In this document: in pieces, positions 13,383 through 21,962 of the stretch
Position numbering within the stretch: the first letter of the stretch is position 1
Layout of the letters: each line of letters starts with the position of its first letter
Source of the DNA: Solirubrobacterales bacterium
GTDB taxonomy: Bacteria > Actinomycetota > Thermoleophilia > Solirubrobacterales > 70-9
Direction: 5' to 3'
Assembly (NCBI GenBank): GCA_020438295.1
Contig: JAGQUV010000010.1
Span: 1-56,292 of the forward strand
DNA: 56,292 nucleotides
The notes under the pieces: model-generated
Seen by the model: only the letters and a program-made list of their open reading frames with translations
Database searches by the model: none
What the model was told of the DNA's origin: nothing
Translations under genes and position numbers: made by a program

Positions 13383-13461
13383 GACTTCACCTCCACTGGT
13401 TTGATCATGACCGCCAATCTACTAAGGAGCCGGGCTCACGTCCCGACTAACCTTGGGCACC

Positions 13462-14220
13462 GTGTTCGTGACCGCCGCCACCGACCCCGCCGCCGGCATC
13501 GGCCTGATCGCCGCGCTGCTTGCGGGCATGGTCTCTTTCCTGTCCCCCTGCGTGCTGCCGCTCGTCCCGGGCTACCTCTCGGCGGTCTCCGGGCTCTCGG
13601 TCGAGGAGCTCGAACAGGACGACTGGCGCCGGGTCCTGGTCCCGGCCTCGATCTTCGTGGTCAGTTTCTCCGCCGTCTTCATCCTGCTCGGGCTGACTGC
13701 CACGCAGATCGGTGCGACCCTCAACGACCACCGGGAGCTGCTCGACAAGATCGCCGGGGCGTTGATCATCCTGATGGGGGTCCTGTTCGTCGCTTCGTTC
13801 TTCATCGTCCGGCTGAACCGCGAGTGGCACTTCGAAGGGCTGATGGCCCGGGCGGGCAAGGGAGGACCGCTGATCGCCGGCGTCGCGTTCGCCCTGGCCT
13901 GGACGCCCTGCATAGGCCCCACCCTCGGGGCAATCCTCTCGGCCGCCGCGCTGACCGACTCGGCTGCCCGAGGGGCGCTGCTGCTGGCCGTGTATTCGGC
14001 CGGGCTGGCGATCCCGTTCCTGTTGACCGCGATCGCATTCAACCGCATGGCGACGGCTTTCGCCGCGGTCAAGCGGCACTACAACGTGATCATCGCGATC
14101 GGCGGGCTGATCCTGATCGCGATGGGCGTCCTGGTCTGGACCGGTGAGCTGTTCCGGATCAACATCGAGATACAGAAGTGGTTCAGCGAAAGCGGCCTCG
14201 ACTTCCTTAACGGAATCTGA
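13462..14220 (+). CDS. ccdA: Cytochrome c biogenesis protein CcdA (thiol-disulfide carrier)
   Basis: A membrane protein of about 252 residues with six hydrophobic segments. The two redox cysteines sit in L-S-P-C-V-L-P-L-V-P-G in TM1 and T-P-C-I-G-P in TM4, both with the family's flanking prolines. CcdA moves reducing equivalents from cytoplasmic thioredoxin across the membrane, for cytochrome c maturation or extracytoplasmic thiol reduction. The GTG at 13462 was chosen since TAACCT at 13448-13453 would place the transcript start at it; a TTG at 13453 gives 3 more residues. No ccsA/resB or extracytoplasmic thioredoxin gene is adjacent, so its electron acceptor is elsewhere. Confidence 0.9.
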   Translation: MFVTAATDPAAGIGLIAALLAGMVSFLSPCVLPLVPGYLSAVSGLSVEELEQDDWRRVLVPASIFVVSFSAVFILLGLTATQIGATLNDHRELLDKIAGALIILMGVLFVASFFIVRLNREWHFEGLMARAGKGGPLIAGVAFALAWTPCIGPTLGAILSAAALTDSAARGALLLAVYSAGLAIPFLLTAIAFNRMATAFAAVKRHYNVIIAIGGLILIAMGVLVWTGELFRINIEIQKWFSESGLDFLNGI

Positions 14221-14247
14221 CTACGGGCGGGGCGGGCCGGAGCCGGC

Positions 14248-14607
14248 TCAGTTGCGACGGGGGTCGGCGGGGCCGCCCGGGAGGCCGGGTGGCCGGACTT
14301 CACCGGGTGAGGGCTCGTCCCCCGGAGCCGGTTGCTCGACCGGTCCCACGGTCACCAGTTCCCTGCCGACCGCCTCGGCTTCATCCAGGTCGGCCCCGTC
14401 GATATCGCGCGAGCAGACGATCTGGAAGCGGCCGGTGCCGATGTCGGGATCGCCGACCAGCGGCAGCCCCCGGATCTCCTCCCAGCCGAGCCGGTCGATC
14501 TCGAACGGATTCATCCGGACCTCTGCGGCCGGGTACGGGCAGTTCCGGTTGTGCTGGTCGATCGCCTTCGAAATCGCTTCGAGGTTCTTGACTTCCGGCT
14601 TGCTCAC
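14248..14607 (-). CDS. Small conserved hypothetical protein
   Basis: 119 residues from the GTG at 14607. The first ~70 residues look well structured (E-V-K-N-L-E-A-I-S-K-A-I-D-Q-H-N), with C-P-Y-P-A-A-E-V-R-M-N-P-F-E-I-D-R-L-G and a possible metal-ligand cluster H-N-R-N-C. The tail after residue 95 is Pro/Gly-rich. I recognise no named domain; similar short proteins seem to recur in actinobacteria (recollection only). The upstream extension to 14673 is Gly-rich and less protein-like, so the GTG start is preferred. It converges on ccdA with 27 bases between. Confidence 0.6.
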   Translation of the reverse strand: MSKPEVKNLEAISKAIDQHNRNCPYPAAEVRMNPFEIDRLGWEEIRGLPLVGDPDIGTGRFQIVCSRDIDGADLDEAEAVGRELVTVGPVEQPAPGDEPSPGEVRPPGLPGGPADPRRN

Positions 14608-14689
14608 GCCGCCAGTATTACCGACCGTGCGCCCCATCTGCCGGCCCACCCCTCCGGCCGAGGCGGTTCGCACGGTCGGGGATTACCGG

Positions 14690-15727
14690 CTAGCGGTTGG
14701 TCCAGACCGTCCCGACATCGCCGAATCCCAGGTCGTTCCGGGTGGCCGCGGTGAGGTCGAACTCGCGCCCGGCCACGTACGGACCCCGGTCGACCACGCG
14801 GGTGGTCACGGTCCGCCTGCCATACCGCAGGGTCACCTTGCTGCCGCACGGCAGGGTCTTGTGGGCGACCCCCCTGGTCGACGGCGAGAGCGAGCCGCCG
14901 CAGGCGAGCGCGCCGCCGTAAAGGCCGGGCCCGTAGTAGGACGCGTGGGTCGGGCGGAGTCCGACCAGTTGGATCGTCCGGCTGCGGTCGCCCTTTGCCG
15001 TCCGGTTGCCCGCGACCGCCACCGACATCCTGAAATTGCCGGAGCGTCGGGGAGACCAGCCGAACCGGAACCTGCCGCGGCCGTCGGTCCTGGTCCGGAC
15101 GACCCTGCGATCCGCTCCGGCAAGCCGGACGGTGACCCTGCGGACACCCCTCGGCAGCACTCTCCCGCCGACCCGGACCTTCCGGCCCAAATTGACGAAG
15201 CGGCGCACCTGGCCGACCCTGAGCCGGCTCCTGACCGTGAGGCGCCTGACCGCCGAGTCACGGTTGCCCTTGACCTCCACCCTGATCCGACCGCTGGCGG
15301 TCGCCCTCGTCCTGGTTCGGAAGCGACCCTTTCGATTGCTGTGCAGTCTCTTCAGCCGGCGCCAGCCGGAGCCTCCGTTGCGACGGAAAAGCAGCGTCAC
15401 CCGGCTTCGTCGGCCGAGGCCGGTCCGGCCGAAGATCGCCACCTTCGAGCCGAATCGGGCCGTCCGGGGCGCGATCCGGGCTTTCACCGGTCGGGCCGCG
15501 ATCGCCGGGGCGGGCGCTGCGGGTGAGCCGGTGGCGCTGTCCGGGGTGAGCGACGGATCGGATTCGGTCCCGGGTGTCTCCGGTCGGCTCTGGTCGGCCA
15601 GACCCGGGCCGGCCGAGGCCGGCGGCTGCGTTGCTGCTGCGGCGCTGGATGCCGGCGCCAGGCAGAACGCGCAGACGGCGCAGAGCATCAGTGCTCCGGA
15701 CTTCGTGGTCCAGTTCAGGAACTTCAC
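14690..15727 (-). CDS. Secreted RlpA-like double-psi beta-barrel protein
   Basis: 345 residues. Residues 1-32 form a signal peptide (basic start, hydrophobic core, A-A-A-A). A Pro/Ala-rich linker follows, then two beta-rich repeats of Arg-heavy sequence (R-V-T-L-L-F-R-R-N, R-V-T-V-R-L-A-G-A). The last ~90 residues form the RlpA/DPBB domain: SYYGPGLYGGALACGG, then T-L-P-C-G-S-K-V-T-L-R-Y and V-V-D-R-G-P-Y. RlpA proteins act on or bind peptidoglycan; in some bacteria they are lytic transglycosylases of naked glycan. No SPOR domain is present. A good ribosome-binding site (AAGGAGA) precedes the GTG. The upstream region has an 8-bp perfect inverted repeat. Confidence 0.85.
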   Translation of the reverse strand: MKFLNWTTKSGALMLCAVCAFCLAPASSAAAATQPPASAGPGLADQSRPETPGTESDPSLTPDSATGSPAAPAPAIAARPVKARIAPRTARFGSKVAIFGRTGLGRRSRVTLLFRRNGGSGWRRLKRLHSNRKGRFRTRTRATASGRIRVEVKGNRDSAVRRLTVRSRLRVGQVRRFVNLGRKVRVGGRVLPRGVRRVTVRLAGADRRVVRTRTDGRGRFRFGWSPRRSGNFRMSVAVAGNRTAKGDRSRTIQLVGLRPTHASYYGPGLYGGALACGGSLSPSTRGVAHKTLPCGSKVTLRYGRRTVTTRVVDRGPYVAGREFDLTAATRNDLGFGDVGTVWTNR

Positions 15728-15743
15728 TTGGGGTCTCCTTTTG

Positions 15744-15782
15744 ATCGCCTGATGGACCAGGTCTCGGGCCGGAACAGGCGAT
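15744..15782 (-). repeat. Inverted repeat in the RlpA-like gene's upstream region
   Basis: ATCGCCTG (15744-15751) and CAGGCGAT (15775-15782) are exact 8-bp inverted arms around 23 bases. The centre can form a small inner stem CCGG/CTGG on the minus strand. The ribosome-binding site of the downstream gene starts right after the element. A possible -10 (CATATA, 15782-15787) overlaps the outer arm, so it could be a DNA operator or, if transcription starts further up in the AT-rich 15783-15815 stretch, a leader hairpin. Confidence 0.4.
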
Positions 15783-15931
15783 ATATGAGCATTGTGTTAG
15801 CAAAACATATGCTGCTCTGAATGGGTTTCTCCAAGTGTGCGGTGCCTCACAGGGCAGGATTTCGCCCGGACCAGCCGTTTCGCACCTGCGACCGCGTTTC
15901 CGCGAGTTGGTGACGCGGCCGGGGTCCGAAG

Positions 15932-17578
15932 GTGAATACTTTGGGTGTGTCCGCGATACCCGTAACGGCATTGGCCCAGATCGATCCGGTGGTCGGGGAT
16001 CTCGACGGAAACGCCGCCGTGATCGCCGACTGGACCGAAAAGGCCCGGCTGGCCGGAGCCGAACTGGTGATCTTCCCGGAGCTCTGCCTGACCGGCTATC
16101 CGGCCGAGGACCTCTATCTGCGGCCCGACTTCATCGCCGCCAACGTGGCCGTGCTGAACGAACTGGCCCGCGAGGTGGGCGACATCACCGCGCTAGTAGG
16201 TTACGCCGAACCGGTCGGATCCCGGGTGGGACGCGCGATCGCGGCCAATGCGGTGGCGGTACTGGGCGACCGCGAGATCCGGTCTACGTACCGCAAGCGA
16301 GTGCTGCCGAACTACGGCGTCTTCGACGAGTTCCGGACGTTCCGCAACGGTTCGGCCCCGCAGGTCATCCCGGTCGGCCGGCACGCGGTAGGCCTCACCG
16401 TCTGTGAGGACTGCTGGGGCACGGAATCGGCGGTCCCGGCCGATCTGGCTCCCGGCGCCGAACTGATCGCCAATCTCTCGGCTTCGCCCTACCACCATGG
16501 AAAGGGCCCGGAACGAGAGGAGATCTTCCGCCGGATCGCCGTGGCCGAGGCCCGGCCGGTGGCCATGGTCAACGCGGTCGGGGGTCAGGATGAGTTGATC
16601 TTCGACGGCGGCAGCGTCCTGCTGGCCGCCGATGGGTCGGTGCTGGCGCGGGCCGGCCAGTTCACCGAGGACCTGGTGATCTGCGACCGGGGCAGTGAGC
16701 CGGCGCAGCCGATGGAACACGCGGACGAGGTCTACGCGGCGCTCCTGACCGGGCTCCGCGACTATGTCCAGAAGAACGGCTTCGGCCACGTCGGCCTCGG
16801 GCTTTCCGGGGGTATCGACTCGGCCCTGGTTGCCGCGTTGGCGGTTGACGCCCTGGGACCGGAGCGGGTCAGCTGCGTGGTCATGCCGTCGCCACACTCG
16901 GCCGCAGAAACCCAGGAGGACGCCCGTGAGATGACCCGCCGGCTGGGGGTCGAGTTGATCGAGATACCGATTGAGCAGCCGATGGCGGCTTTTCACCGGC
17001 TGCTCGGGCCCGACGCCAGCGGCCTGGCCGCGGAGAACCTCCAGGCCCGGATCAGGGGGACCCTGATGATGACCCTGTCCAACAGCCGGGGCTGGCTGGT
17101 CCTCACGACCGCCAACAAGAGCGAGACATCGGTCGGCTATTCAACGCTCTACGGCGATATGGCCGGCGGGCTGGCGCCGATCAAAGACGTGCCCAAGACC
17201 ATGGTCTACGAGCTCTGCCGGCATCGCAACCGGATCGCCCCGGTGATCCCCGAATCGATCATCTCGCGGCCCCCGTCCGCGGAGCTCAGACCGGGCCAGC
17301 AGGACGTCGATTCACTGCCGCCCTACGACACGCTCGACCGGATCCTCCGGATGTACGTCGAGGAGGACCGGGGCCCGACCGAGATCACGGAAACCGGAGA
17401 GGACCCGGAACTGGTGGCGGAAGTGGTTGCGCTGGTCGACCGGGCCGAATACAAGCGGCGCCAGTCGCCCCCGGGGCTCAGGATCACGACGAAGGGCTTC
17501 GGGCGCGACCGCCGGATGCCGATCACGAACCGGTACAGGCCCTGGCACGCGCCGACCGGCGATCGTCCCGCCGGCTAG
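15932..17578 (+). CDS. nadE: Glutamine-dependent NAD+ synthetase
   Basis: 548 residues in two domains. The N-terminal nitrilase-fold glutaminase has the Glu-Lys-Cys triad at Glu50 (V-I-F-P-E-L), Lys122 (Y-R-K-R-V-L-P-N-Y) and Cys158 (T-V-C-E-D-C-W). The C-terminal synthetase carries the PP-loop SGGIDS at about 293 and the C-terminal K-G-F-G-R-D-R-R signature. It amidates nicotinic-acid adenine dinucleotide with ammonia channelled from glutamine. It is shorter than the ~680-residue mycobacterial enzyme and closer to the compact bacterial form. Starts at GTG 15932, TTG 15941 or GTG 15947 are all possible; none has a clear ribosome-binding site. Confidence 0.95.
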   Translation: MNTLGVSAIPVTALAQIDPVVGDLDGNAAVIADWTEKARLAGAELVIFPELCLTGYPAEDLYLRPDFIAANVAVLNELAREVGDITALVGYAEPVGSRVGRAIAANAVAVLGDREIRSTYRKRVLPNYGVFDEFRTFRNGSAPQVIPVGRHAVGLTVCEDCWGTESAVPADLAPGAELIANLSASPYHHGKGPEREEIFRRIAVAEARPVAMVNAVGGQDELIFDGGSVLLAADGSVLARAGQFTEDLVICDRGSEPAQPMEHADEVYAALLTGLRDYVQKNGFGHVGLGLSGGIDSALVAALAVDALGPERVSCVVMPSPHSAAETQEDAREMTRRLGVELIEIPIEQPMAAFHRLLGPDASGLAAENLQARIRGTLMMTLSNSRGWLVLTTANKSETSVGYSTLYGDMAGGLAPIKDVPKTMVYELCRHRNRIAPVIPESIISRPPSAELRPGQQDVDSLPPYDTLDRILRMYVEEDRGPTEITETGEDPELVAEVVALVDRAEYKRRQSPPGLRITTKGFGRDRRMPITNRYRPWHAPTGDRPAG

Positions 17579-17652
17579 GCCGGCCGGTTTCGCGGCGGCG
17601 TGGGATCAGGTCCCGGTGCGGCCTGACCGGGCCGGTCCTGCGGGCACCAGGG

Positions 17653-18081
17653 TCAGCGTCCGGAAATGGAGCTCAGGTCCATCCCGTCGGGGGCGTCGCG
17701 GACCGCGGTGGTCATCTGCCCGGTGGCGCAGACCCGCCCTCCGGAGTCCCTGACCTCGGCCTGCCAGACCCAGGTCATACGGCCGCGGTGGACCGCTCTT
17801 GCGACGACCTCGACCTTCCCGTCCGAGATCGGCCGCAAGAAGCTGACCGAGATGTTCTGGCCCATCGAAACCCGGTTCTCCGGCATCACCGCCATCGCGC
17901 AGGCCCGCGAGCAGATGCTTTCAATCAGGCTGGCCATCACACCGCCGTGCATGATTCCCATGGGCTGCCGGTGGTGGTCTTTCATGGTCAGCCGGACCCG
18001 TGCGTCGTCGGGGTCGTGAGAGATCCATTCCGATCCGATCAGGGCGTCGAACGGTGAGCTGGGGAGGGTTACCTCGGACAT
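17653..18081 (-). CDS. PaaI-family hotdog thioesterase
   Basis: 142 residues of a single hotdog fold. The H-G-G-V-M-A-S-L-I-E-S motif (about residues 40-50) is the PaaI/YbgC-type helix with catalytic acidic residue, and F-L-R-P-I-S-D-G-K-V-E-V-V-A matches the second half. These enzymes hydrolyse acyl-CoA or aryl-CoA thioesters; substrate is unknown. A TATGAT hexamer 9 bases before the ATG suggests a very short or absent leader. It is divergent from the HTH/RskA-like fusion gene across 35 bases and converges on nadE. Confidence 0.88.
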   Translation of the reverse strand: MSEVTLPSSPFDALIGSEWISHDPDDARVRLTMKDHHRQPMGIMHGGVMASLIESICSRACAMAVMPENRVSMGQNISVSFLRPISDGKVEVVARAVHRGRMTWVWQAEVRDSGGRVCATGQMTTAVRDAPDGMDLSSISGR

Positions 18082-18116
18082 CCGCCGACCATCATAAACG
18101 CATAGGGTTTCGCTCC

Positions 18117-19127
18117 ATGGCTCTGACTGAAGACAGCCGGGTCCTGCTCCAGCTGCTGCTGGGGCGCGGCAAGAGCTATCACGACATCTCCGGACTGCTC
18201 GGAGTGAGCGAGGACGAAGTCCGTCGGCGGGCCCGCGACGCCCTGGCCGAGATCAACGGAGCCGACCCCGACCGCGACGTGAACCTGACCGATTACCTGC
18301 TCGGCCAGGCCGATCCGATCGAGCGGGCCGATGTGGCGCGTCGGATCGCTGACGACCCCGAGACCGCCGAGACCGCCTCCTCGCTGGCCGAGCAGCTGAC
18401 CCTGTTGGTGCCGGCCGCCGAGTTGCCCAGGCAGGTTTCGAGCGGTCGCCCGGCCGGTCGGGCGAGCGCTCGCCAGGACGGACAACGACGCGAAGCCCGC
18501 CGCAAGAACTCATCGCGACGGTCGTTCACCGGGTCGCTGGAGGCCCCGCAGCGCCGTCTGATCGCGCTCGTCCTCGCCGCCGGCCTGTTGGTGGTCGTGC
18601 TGCTGCTGTTGGTCACCGGAGTTCTGGGGGGAGGAAGCGACGGCGACGAGATCAGCGAACCGGCACCGACCACCGCGGTGCTGAAGCCGGTCTCCGGCCA
18701 GACCGGCAAGGGCAAGATCGTGTTCGGTTTCAGCGGGGCAAGCCTTGCGGCCAACCTCGACCTGACCGACCTCGAGCCGACCGGGGACGGGGAAAGCTAC
18801 GCGCTGTGGCTGTTCGGTTCGGCCGGGGCATTCCCGATCAACCAGAGCCAGGTTGACCAATCCGGGACGATAGCCGGCCAGATCCAGCTGAACGAGGCGG
18901 TGATCTGCCTGATCGCGGCCGACGTCTTTCCCGAGGTCCGGCTTTCGAAGGTCAACGACGCCGAGCTGCAGCGGCTGATCACCCAGGCCCAGCAGGCGAA
19001 CAACGGCAACGGTCAGGTACCCCGCTACTCCGGGACGACCGTGATGAAAGGCCTGATCTCGATGCCGCAGGACGCAAAGGAACAGATCGTCAGCACCTGC
19101 ACGGCCGCCGGGTCACCGAACCAGTAG
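18117..19127 (+). CDS. HTH / transmembrane / RskA-like fusion protein
   Basis: 336 residues with an unusual order. Residues 6-48 resemble a sigma-70 region 4-type helix-turn-helix (LLGRGKSYHDISGLLGVSED). Residues 56-92 resemble the anti-sigma cytoplasmic segment (TDYLLGQADPIERADVARRI). A basic linker follows, then one membrane span (about 148-170) and an outside domain of ~160 residues ending in C-T-A-A-G. The outer part (Y-A-L-W-L-F-G-S-A-G-A-F) is like the RskA anti-sigma-K C-terminal domain. I infer a membrane-bound regulator joining DNA or polymerase binding with outside sensing. No cognate sigma gene is adjacent. TAGGGT lies 8 bases before the ATG. Its end overlaps the convergent flavoenzyme by 15 bases. 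Confidence 0.75.
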   Translation: MALTEDSRVLLQLLLGRGKSYHDISGLLGVSEDEVRRRARDALAEINGADPDRDVNLTDYLLGQADPIERADVARRIADDPETAETASSLAEQLTLLVPAAELPRQVSSGRPAGRASARQDGQRREARRKNSSRRSFTGSLEAPQRRLIALVLAAGLLVVVLLLLVTGVLGGGSDGDEISEPAPTTAVLKPVSGQTGKGKIVFGFSGASLAANLDLTDLEPTGDGESYALWLFGSAGAFPINQSQVDQSGTIAGQIQLNEAVICLIAADVFPEVRLSKVNDAELQRLITQAQQANNGNGQVPRYSGTTVMKGLISMPQDAKEQIVSTCTAAGSPNQ

Positions 19128-20759
19128 CGGCGGAAGCAGCTTCTCCGGGTTCATTATCCCTTCCGGATCGAGTCGCGACTTGATCCCGGCGATGGCTTCG
19201 ATACCGAGCTCGCCGATCTCGCCGGCCAGCCACGGAGCGTGGTCTCGGCCGGTCGCGTGGTGATGCGAGATCGTACCCCCGGCACGCTGGATGGCCTCGA
19301 GCGCCGCGCTCTTCACGACCGGCCAGGAACGCATGGCGCCATCGTTGCCCGGCGAGCTGAGCACGGTGAAATAGAGCGAACCGCCGTCCGGGTAGCCGTG
19401 CGAGAGGTGGCACATGACCACGCCGTTCATCGCTTGTGAGGCCATGGCAGAGCGGATAGCCGATCCGGTCTCCCGGTAGAGCTCGGCGTGCCGGCTCCAC
19501 TGGTGGGCGGTCTCGAGGGTCTCCACCACGGCCCCCCGGTCGAGCAGTGCCTCGCGCAGGTACGGCCCGTGGAACCGTCCCTTTTCCCAGCCCCGGCCGA
19601 CTCCGGTTCCAAGCCGGATCGCCCCGCCCTTCCGGAGCGCCCGGGCCGCCCGGGCCCGCTGCCGGCCCACCTCGTCGCCGGTGCCCTCGAAGCCGAGGAT
19701 GATCAAAGTCCCACCGGAGCGCCCCCGCAGCCGCAGGTACCGGCGCAGCAGCCGGCCCGCCGGGCCGGACGCGGAAGCGTTGGCGATCAGGACCTCGGTC
19801 TCCGGTTCGTCGGAGACCCGGGCCACGGTCGGCAGCCCTCCCGACTGGGCCAGTTTCCGAAAGATTTCGCTGCCCGCCTCGAAGCTTTCCGCGATCCAGC
19901 CTTCGTAGCGTCTCACCTCCGGTACCGGCCTGACCCGGACCGCCACCTCCGGGATCACGCCGAAGATGCCTTCGGAGCCGATGATGATCTCCCTGAGCGA
20001 CGGGCCGATCGCCGAGTGCGGCGTGGTCAGCGTCGAGAGCTCCCCGGCGGGAGTGATCAGCCGGGCCGAGCTGACCAGTGAGTCGAACCGGCCGTAACCA
20101 CTCGATGCCTGGCCGGCCGACCTGGTCGCGGCAAAGCCGCCGATCGTCGCGTATTCGAACGACTGGGGAAAGTGGCCCAGGGTGAAGCCTTCGGCGCCGA
20201 GCAACCTTTCCGCTTCGGGCCCGCGCAGCCCGGCGCCCAGCCGGGCGGTCATCGAAACCCGGTCCAACCGGAACTGCTTCAGACCGCCCAGGTCGAGGCT
20301 GATCACCCGGTCGAAGCGGCCCTTGGCCGGGTCCACGCCCCCGACCACGCTGGTGCCGCCTCCGAACGGGACCACCGCGATCCCCTGGTCGGCGCAGATC
20401 GAGAGCAGGGGACCGATCGATTGGTCGGAGGGCGGCGCGACCACGGCGTCGGGCGCCTGGTCGAGTTCGCCGGAGCGCAGCATCAGCAGGTCCAGGAGGC
20501 TCTGCCCGGCGGCGTGGCGGACCCGGTCCTCGTGGCCGGTATGCACATTGCCCGGACCGACCAGGGCGACCATCGAGTCCGGTAGCGGGGCCGGCGGCGG
20601 CAAAACGATCGCCTCCAGCGACGGTGGCTCGGGGGCCACGTCCGGCAGGATTCCGCGATCTTTGAGGAACGCTTCGCTCCCCCGACCGAGGTCGGCCGCC
20701 TCGCCCGGGTCGCCCCAGCCCCACCAGCGGGTGTCGTGCTTCAGGCCCATTTCACGCAA
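19113..20759 (-). CDS. FAD-linked oxidase, alkyl-DHAP synthase-like
   Basis: 548 residues of the vanillyl-alcohol-oxidase/PCMH flavoprotein fold. The FAD-binding loop is V-P-F-G-G-G-T-S-V-V-G-G-V, followed by F-E-Y-A-T-I-G-G-F-A-A-T and SGYGRFDSLV. The active-site His cluster S-H-H-H-A-T-G-R-D-H and the end R-L-D-P-E-G-I-M-N-P-E-K match bacterial homologues of alkyldihydroxyacetone-phosphate synthase (AgpS), which makes ether lipids from acyl-DHAP and a fatty alcohol. Close relatives oxidise D-lactate or glycolate, so the substrate is open, though the HHH motif favours AgpS-like. Its start overlaps the stop of the SRPBCC gene by 8 bases. Confidence 0.85.
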   Translation of the reverse strand: MREMGLKHDTRWWGWGDPGEAADLGRGSEAFLKDRGILPDVAPEPPSLEAIVLPPPAPLPDSMVALVGPGNVHTGHEDRVRHAAGQSLLDLLMLRSGELDQAPDAVVAPPSDQSIGPLLSICADQGIAVVPFGGGTSVVGGVDPAKGRFDRVISLDLGGLKQFRLDRVSMTARLGAGLRGPEAERLLGAEGFTLGHFPQSFEYATIGGFAATRSAGQASSGYGRFDSLVSSARLITPAGELSTLTTPHSAIGPSLREIIIGSEGIFGVIPEVAVRVRPVPEVRRYEGWIAESFEAGSEIFRKLAQSGGLPTVARVSDEPETEVLIANASASGPAGRLLRRYLRLRGRSGGTLIILGFEGTGDEVGRQRARAARALRKGGAIRLGTGVGRGWEKGRFHGPYLREALLDRGAVVETLETAHQWSRHAELYRETGSAIRSAMASQAMNGVVMCHLSHGYPDGGSLYFTVLSSPGNDGAMRSWPVVKSAALEAIQRAGGTISHHHATGRDHAPWLAGEIGELGIEAIAGIKSRLDPEGIMNPEKLLPPLLVR

Positions 20760-21204
20760 AGAGCCGCTCGAGGGCGGTCAGGGCGCGGTCGATCATCTCG
20801 CGCTGGCTCCTTTTCATCATGAATCCGGCGACCCGTGCGCCCCCCTTCAGGCCGTGGACCGAAGTCAGGCTGATTTCGGTTCCTCCGTCGGTCGGAGCCA
20901 GCCTCAGGTCGGTCGTCTGGCAGCTCATGTGTTTCTCGAACCGGGTCCCCTCCAGCTCATGCTCCCAGCTGTAGCGCTGCGGCCGGGTCGCGCCGGTGCA
21001 GCAGTAGTCCATCCGCAGTTTGCGGCCGGAATCTGCTTCCAGCACGCTGGTCCATCTGGTCCGCTCGGCACCGGCCCTTCCGGCCACGTCTTCGACCCTG
21101 ATCACCCGAGGCCACCAGTCGGACAGGCGCCGGGGATCGCTGACCACGTCGTAGACCTGTTCGGGCGTCGCTTCTAGCAGCCTCTTGCGCGTGACCCTGG
21201 GCAA
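20752..21204 (-). CDS. SRPBCC-family lipid/aromatic-ligand binding protein
   Basis: 150 residues forming one START-like domain: T-P-E-Q-V-Y-D-V-V-S-D-P-R-R-L-S-D-W-W-P near the N terminus, a central antiparallel sheet, and a long C-terminal helix (about 120-148). The family (polyketide cyclase/dehydrase and Ratio-like proteins) binds hydrophobic ligands in a cavity. It is translationally coupled to the alkyl-DHAP-synthase-like gene by an 8-base overlap, so a lipid-handling role is a fair inference. No catalytic residues can be named. Confidence 0.82.
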   Translation of the reverse strand: MPRVTRKRLLEATPEQVYDVVSDPRRLSDWWPRVIRVEDVAGRAGAERTRWTSVLEADSGRKLRMDYCCTGATRPQRYSWEHELEGTRFEKHMSCQTTDLRLAPTDGGTEISLTSVHGLKGGARVAGFMMKRSQREMIDRALTALERLFA

Positions 21205-21215
21205 GGCGGCCGGAC

Positions 21216-21962
21216 TCAGCCCTTGGCCAGCCGGCGCAGGTCCCGTACCAGCAACGCATGCTTCAGTTCGCTCAGCACCGAAGCCATCCGTTCCAGGCTC
21301 TCGATCGCTTCCTTGCGTCTCTGGGGGTTCCTCGAGGCGAGCTTGGGGGAAAGCAGGGCCTCGATCAACTGGACCTCACGATCGGCCGAAGTCTTGAACA
21401 GCTTGAGATTACGGGCGCCGACACCGGTTCGGGCGAGCTCGTTGGCCGCCCTGACCACCTCCACGTCGGTCTCGTCGTAGACCGTCTCGCCGGCTTCGGT
21501 CGCCGGGGCGACCAGACCGTATTCGGCCAGTTCGCGGATGAACTCTGGCCGGGCGCCGGTTTCCTCGACGACCTCATCGATCGAGATGCGGGAGCCGCTG
21601 GAGCCGATCAGCTTGGCCCGGCGGGCCGTGTTCGAGCTCGATGTGCCATTGGCCAGTCCGCTGACCGAAGGCCCGGCGGAAAGCTCCTGGCGGATCACCC
21701 GCAGCGGCAGGAATTCATCGCGCTGCAGGCGGAGAATGGTTCGCAGCCGGTCGACATCGGCCTGGCTGTACAGCCGGTAACCGCCCTGGGTACGCCTCGG
21801 GTTGACCAGCTTCTGGTCTTCGAGGTAGCGGATCTTGGAAATCGATACGTCGTCGAACTCCTTGCTGAGCAGCTTTGCGACCGCCCCGATGGTCAGGGCC
21901 TTGCGCGGTTTCCTCGGCGGGACCGGTGCAGCTTCGGCTGTCTGCTCGGACAACGCCATCAC
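21216..21962 (-). CDS. MerR-family regulator, FtsR-like
   Basis: 248 residues. The N-terminal winged HTH of MerR type runs about 22-92 (LTIGAVAKLL ... ISKIRYLEDQKLVNPRRTQG and YRLYSQADVDRLRTILRLQR). The rest is helical, without the metal cysteines of classical MerR sensors. The FtsR/Rv1828 family has this form and lies next to the FHA gene garA/odhI in mycobacteria and corynebacteria; the same order exists here, with the FHA gene overlapping upstream (GTGATG). In Corynebacterium FtsR activates ftsZ transcription, so a cell-division role is a reasonable inference. Confidence 0.87.
   Translation of the reverse strand: MMALSEQTAEAAPVPPRKPRKALTIGAVAKLLSKEFDDVSISKIRYLEDQKLVNPRRTQGGYRLYSQADVDRLRTILRLQRDEFLPLRVIRQELSAGPSVSGLANGTSSSNTARRAKLIGSSGSRISIDEVVEETGARPEFIRELAEYGLVAPATEAGETVYDETDVEVVRAANELARTGVGARNLKLFKTSADREVQLIEALLSPKLASRNPQRRKEAIESLERMASVLSELKHALLVRDLRRLAKG

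Noticed and set aside
15728..15931. c-di-AMP (ydaO-type) riboswitch before the RlpA-like gene
   Set aside because: Expected by analogy, but the conserved core sequences of that class are not visible on the minus strand.
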